The notes beneath the pieces are model-generated. The model saw only the letters and a list, made by a program, of their open reading frames with translations, did no database searches and had not been told where the DNA came from. Below are positions 12,001-18,000 of a stretch of DNA of 20,921 nucleotides, in pieces. Each line of letters begins with the position of its first letter. Within the stretch, counting starts at the first letter, position 1. The position numbers were made by a program, and so were the translations under genes. The DNA is from Botryllus schlosseri (Eukaryota > Chordata > Ascidiacea > Stolidobranchia > Styelidae), in assembly GCA_000444245.1 (NCBI GenBank), contig ATSW01009920.1, positions 1 through 20,921 on the forward strand, read 5' to 3'.

Positions 12001-15000
12001 CTCCTGCGATCAGAGGTGGTCAAAGTAATAATCAGCGCTAGTACTCAAATAGAATTAACACCGAAGATTCTAACTCGATTACAATTGGAGGTGACAATTT
12101 TAAAGATATGTCCAAAGTTATTCAAGTGTAAGTAGAAATGAGAGGTCAGAATTTATTTGGGAGATACAAAGTGAAATCCTTAGTATATTTCTTCATCATA
12201 CCTTCGATAACGATTTGGTTTATTGTTTTGACACCAGTAGGAAACACGGAGAGGTGCTCCGTGAGGAGGTACTTCTCCATTTTCCAAGAAAGCAACCATG
12301 TTTTGATCAGTAGCTTACTTTTACCATTGGTGTTGCAGCTGAGGATTATACCACTACGATATCTCATCACTTACAAAACAACCTTGTTCGTTTCAAAGTC
12401 GAAAGTAATAAATCTCACTAGTTCTACCTAAACACGGTTCAGGTGGAAGCGGAAGCAGTCTGAAAACGAAGCGACCCGAGTATGTATTGCAAGTAACGCA
12501 AAACCAACTTCATTGCTCCGAAAAAGTAGAAGTATCTACTTCGTTACTGCCCAGTGCCCGCCCACCCAGCGAGATAGTGTAATGGTTATGCGTCCGGCTT
12601 CTCGAGTGGTAGCTCGCGGGTTCGATCCCCGGCCGGGTCATACCAAAGACTTGAAAATTATTGGTATCCGCAGCTATCCTACTAGGCGCTCAGCAATCAC
12701 GGATAGCATGGAGGAGAAAAAAACGGGGGCGCAGACTAGACCTCATGGGGCCGTATCGCAACTCCGTCGTCCAAGCATCTCGATGGAAGAATATCATATC
12801 TCTCTCTCCCTTGATTGAATTGTTTGCATTTCAGACACGGAGCTCAAGCTGACTTTGCGGATTTTCATCTGCCCGAAACGCGTCCAGCACGACAGACGCC
12901 GTTGGATCGAAATGGACAAGTTTGTTTGCGGGTATGCGGCGTTCATTGGTCTCAGAGCTAGGCGGAAGTTATATTTTCCTGAATTCATTTTCCCAAAATC
13001 CCGAAATCCTGTATTTTCCATCCCGTCCGGTTCTAGACCATACCTGCTAATGTCTGTCTTGTTTTTTCAAAAGTTACACGAAAATCGTAAATACTCAGAG
13101 ATCCCATGCCCTGGTACAAATTATAGGGCTGTAACCAAGTCTCAAGGTTACCAATCACAAATCAATCTCACGTTCATGGTTTTGACTCCAGTCAAGTCGA
13201 GTCATTTTCAATTCACCACCGAGTCAAGTCCGAGTCCAAGTCGGCGGGCAATGGATCGAGTCCGAGTCATAGGCTAGTATTGAGGTCCGAGTCCAGGTCA
13301 TCCTGTTCCCTATTCAGTTTTGAGGTCAAGTCGTGTTCAACTCACTTTTTTACAACTATGCTTGGGTGATATCGAATGCTTCGTATGTATGACACTATAT
13401 ATTAATTTTCCCTATAAACGAAATATCAATGCGGTAACTTTACTATTCCTCGAGGTTACAATGACATGCCTGTATTCACCGTTTGATTCTTGAGTGAATT
13501 GACTTGGTAAAGCCATGCACAATGACTCGAATTCAAGTCGAGACGGTAAACAAATTGATCAAGTCGAGTATTTTCCGTATTTTTGAGAAATGACTCGAGC
13601 CAACTCCGGCCACCGAAAAATCGCGACTGGAGTCGACTCATGACTTGAGTTATTACAACCTCGGCAAGACCCCTTCACGCTTCGTCTCTCACCGCCGTCC
13701 TATCCATGTCAGAATACCAGCCGGCAAGGATCATCTCACAGTGACCCGCGCAGATGTGCACTCCTCCGTGATCAAGCGTCTTCACGAAGACATGGAACCC
13801 GGCAAGTGGCCGGACGACGAAAAGCCTCTGGTGAAAGAAAATCCGGGATTTTGCGAATGCGGATGGCCCTACAACATGCTTGTGCCTAGAGGCAAAAAGG
13901 TGAAAATTCTATTGGCATGGTTTGGTAAACGGATTTGAATTACCTGTTTTGTCTGCCAAAGGACTAAATCAAGATTTTCAATCAAGTATTAGTCTAAAAG
14001 TCTAGTCGAGGCTCACTTAGTATGGCGTCGTAACAGTATGAAAGAGATGGAAATTCAAATATGTACCTTTTGTGCTACCATAAAGCATAAATTCGGTATT
14101 TGTGCGACCGTATACCTGCGGTTTGTAATATTCTCCAAATATCGAATGGTGTAATGACGTATCACACTACGTAATGGATTGTCGAAAGTACACTCGTCAA
14201 AGGAGAGCGCTGGTTAAAAAATGATCGCACATCAAAGTACCAATGAAATTGGAATTCATACTGACAGAACCACGACTCTTCAAGGATGTCATAGATTTCA
14301 CTCTGTCAACGAATGCAGTCATCTAATGCATGAACACTGAACAGTTATCGCTAAAATGGCGAACAAAACCATTGAGTTAAAATCGCCTATCAAAATTCTG
14401 AAGCTCGGCTGTCATAACCGAATCCGAATCCACATGTGGTATAATCTCAAATTTGTTACGTGTGGTCAGTAATTCTGGACAACACGATTCCCGTACTCGA
14501 ACCTTAATTGTGTAGCGAAAATCGGTGTTTTAGGGTAACGAGATTATGCGCCCATTGCGATCGAGATTTATATTTATGAGAAACATACAAGGATTATCTT
14601 ACAATTCGTCAGCCTCATTGAGATAGCCTCGTTAAAACGATAGCGATATAATTCGCAAATGGATCACTTTCCACACTAAAATCGGTAACCACGGAGGGGA
14701 AATAAAGGAAAAGACAGGTTCAATACGGCGTACTACACAAGTGGTTCCCAACTTGGGAGGAATTCCGACCTTGGGGAATTCTGAAATTTTTAGGGGGGGA
14801 ATCTGACTTTAGAGTTTTAACGCAAGAAATACTGGATTCACAACGTGAACATAAACGAAATTTATAGATTCAACTCAAGACCATTTTAGCGCAATGTTAC
14901 AAGAACGGAAAGTTACCTTCTAAATAACAATAATTTATGTGGAAGTAGCCCGCGGTACTTTACCAAAGTGTAATTAGGTTCGCATTCGACAAGGTTGGGG

Positions 15001-18000
15001 CATATCTGAATATGTTTGGGCATTGCTCAGTCAACGACTAGTTGTGCGTTAAAAAGCACCTTTTGTAGTCACTGGGCAACTTATTTAGGGGGAATTCTAG
15101 CTCAAATATCGGTTAAAGGGTCCACGAGACGTAAAAGGTTAGGAACCACTGGCGCACTATATTTCCCTCGTGATAGTCAAAATCTGGAAGTATATTTTGT
15201 TGCTTGAATATCATTATTCCTAATTATTGAAATCACGGCAAAGTGCTTATATCAACGAAGGTCTTTTTAATTTAATTGATTTCATCAATAACACAAGCTA
15301 ATTGAAATATTTTGTCGCGCCAATGTAGATTTCACAAAATCAGAACAAAAATTTTGTCAGTTTTCTTCGCACTGTCCTGCGTGGCATAAGCATTTCAAAT
15401 GGTTGATTCTGAGGGTGTTTATGTATGTCCACGTTGGATGTTTTTTCAGGCTGGAGAGGAATATGTCTTGTTCGTCATGGCGACCGACAACAACATTGAC
15501 AGTATTGGAATTCGTACGTCCTGCGGAAGCATGAGTTACTGTGGCGCCAAGGGACAGGATTACCCCGATTCCCGCAATATGGGATATCCTTTCGTCAACC
15601 CGGTGTACTACAATGGCAAGCCTGTAAGTCTCACAATATATTTTTCGAATCTCGGACTTGACAGTCTGATCAAGTTCGTTCTGTGTAAGGAGGATGCTGG
15701 TTATATTTTTCCGTTGATATTTTTCCGTTCGTCAGATGATATTGTGCTAAATAGGTATGTGAGTTATGCTTGGGATTATGTTGATAATATGGAATAGCTT
15801 GAGGTAAAAAAACGTTATCGTTAATACTGAAATAGACTTGTAAGGAACATTGTAATATTCCAAGGGATTTCAAACTACTTCAAGTGGATGTGGAATATGA
15901 AGATCTGAAATGTACTCAAGTACTTGGTTTCAAAACGTTTATTTTGTCGCGGGCTCACATACTGTTAACAGTTATTCGGTGGTGGCATACTTTTAAAATT
16001 GCAGGATGTATCTCCGCGACTAACGAAAAATGACTGATGGCCCTTGAAAGAGGGGCAACCTTCTCGTGGCGTGATAGGGGAGTATTTCGATCAATTGTTG
16101 CGACATCGTCACTAGTAAAAGCGACAGCTTTACCAATACCATGTCTTATAAATCACTATACTTCAACTTGTCGTCAAGTAAAAAATTGGGTCGGTAATTC
16201 TACCTGTACGCGAGTGCCAACGCTGGCCACTTTGACCATCTCTTTAGCCAAGTAGCGTATATGGAAATGTAAATGATCGAGTACGCAAGAAGTAAGCTAC
16301 TTGACATAACCACTTGACTAGTTCGTGCAAGAAGGCAAAATCTATTTTTTTTTGTGAATATTTAAAATACTTCTTTACTGACCACTTCTGCGTGTATGCA
16401 ATACTGTAGTATACCATATAGGCCAGAGGTCTCAAACACGAAGACCGCGGGCCGCATGCGGCCCGCGAGACCATTTTGTGCGGCCCGCGATGGCATATGG
16501 GATTTCGAATATTCGACAATATTTAACTGCCAAGTATCTTTTTTTTTATTTGAGAACTGGAAATTCGCTCTTAGACTACTCCAGAAGTCTGGGACTACTC
16601 ATCAAACTTCACAATTACATCACTTGTAAAAGTTACCACGCTGTGGAATATCAACTATCACATTACTTGTTTATAATGGTAAAACATGACCCGTTGATGA
16701 TTCGTGACTGAAAACTGTGATTTGGACTTGGGCGCGACCTTTTGTAGAATCATTCTAACACGGACTCAATGTGTGATAAATGTGATAAAATAAATATAAC
16801 TCTAGTTGAGTCGCGTCAATCGGAGAAGGACTTATTGTGACTCTGAACGCCGTGACTTGGTACAACCACTGACGCAACAAACTATCAAACTGGTATGGGG
16901 AATGGTAATATATCAAAAGGTGTATTTATCTATTTAAATATCGAAGCAGGTAGGTATGGCAACCATTCGCATTGTTTTGCCCTCTTGATGTATAGTAACT
17001 TACATCCTGTGTCATCTTGGGTATCTTTATCCTTGTTATTATCGCCAATTAATGTGTCGAGTATAAAGTAGTCGTAGCATACGCTTCATAGCTGTAATAC
17101 CGATGGATTCTTCGCCGATTGGACATTTGTATTGCTATGACACATTAATCATTATATTCAAGTTGTTATAGATCTGTTCCAATATTTGAAGTAAATCTAA
17201 CGCTGATTTAATTTGACTTCGGTAATGACGTGATCAATAGCCTAGTTATCAGGAGATGCCCGAAACCCGGATTAGGCTGTACTGCTCCAATGATCTGTTA
17301 TCAGATCAATCGTTTTGAAATTCTAAAATATTCCACCTATAATTGTGGCACGTCAAATGTCAGTTAGCTGCAAAATTTCAACGCACTAGCTTTTTCGATG
17401 TCCTGATGCATTTGTGCTCTCTCATGGTGCCTACAACTAAAACACAACTACTATATGCCAAGTACAGCAGCAATTTTATTCAAATATTTTAAAATACGAT
17501 TTTCTTTCCTGCCAGGCGTGAATTCACAATAGTGAATCACATTTTCACGATGCGTGTGGAATATCAGTCTGCAAATTCCCGTCAAATAAGGCCTACGTGG
17601 AAATACATTGAATCCCCCTATTATAGGTGCTGCGGCCCGCGGCGCAATCAAAAGTAGGAAAGTGGCCCGCGAGCACATTTGAGTTTGATACCTCTGATAT
17701 AGGCCTACTGCATAATTTGTAGCTCCCACATACAAGACTGCCTCTGTTAAAATTCAGCTAAACTCTGAATTCGTTTTCAAGATGGATGTGCCGTCTGCGT
17801 TTGACAACATCACCAACGCGGCCTACAAGACTTTCATCATTGAGAACGATGTGTCTGAACCACCTGCACTGGCGGCCCTGGACATCTGGTCTCCGTTCGA
17901 CCAGCTCCGTGTCAACGACGGTACCTTGAGACGGGCCCCACCTGGCGGAGTCACAGAGTACATGTAAGTCAGATCAGTTTGATTCAACCTAGCATGCGAA

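Noticed and set aside
12568-12641. Functional tRNA gene
   Set aside because: The A and B boxes are present, but the 5' and 3' acceptor strands do not pair, the T stem has a mismatch and no sound anticodon arm forms. It fits a SINE head.
12924-12932. GTTTGC donor at 12924 for exon 14
   Set aside because: It leaves phase 0 and breaks the frame into exon 15; GTATGC at 12932 fits.
13456-13641. Minus-strand open frame in the GAGTC-rich element
   Set aside because: It is built from the element's repeated motifs and has no protein-like features.
15399-15797. 132-codon continuous frame as an unspliced gene
   Set aside because: Only 15450-15623 matches the family; a strong acceptor and a consensus GTAAGT donor bound that part.
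16424-17696. Autonomous hAT transposon with a transposase gene
   Set aside because: No frame of transposase length or motif lies inside; the longest frames are under 100 codons.
17782-17963. Exon 17 as the start of a separate gene, since it begins with ATG
   Set aside because: It has a good acceptor directly before it and is in phase with exon 16, and its first residues fit the tail of the hemocyanin C domain.
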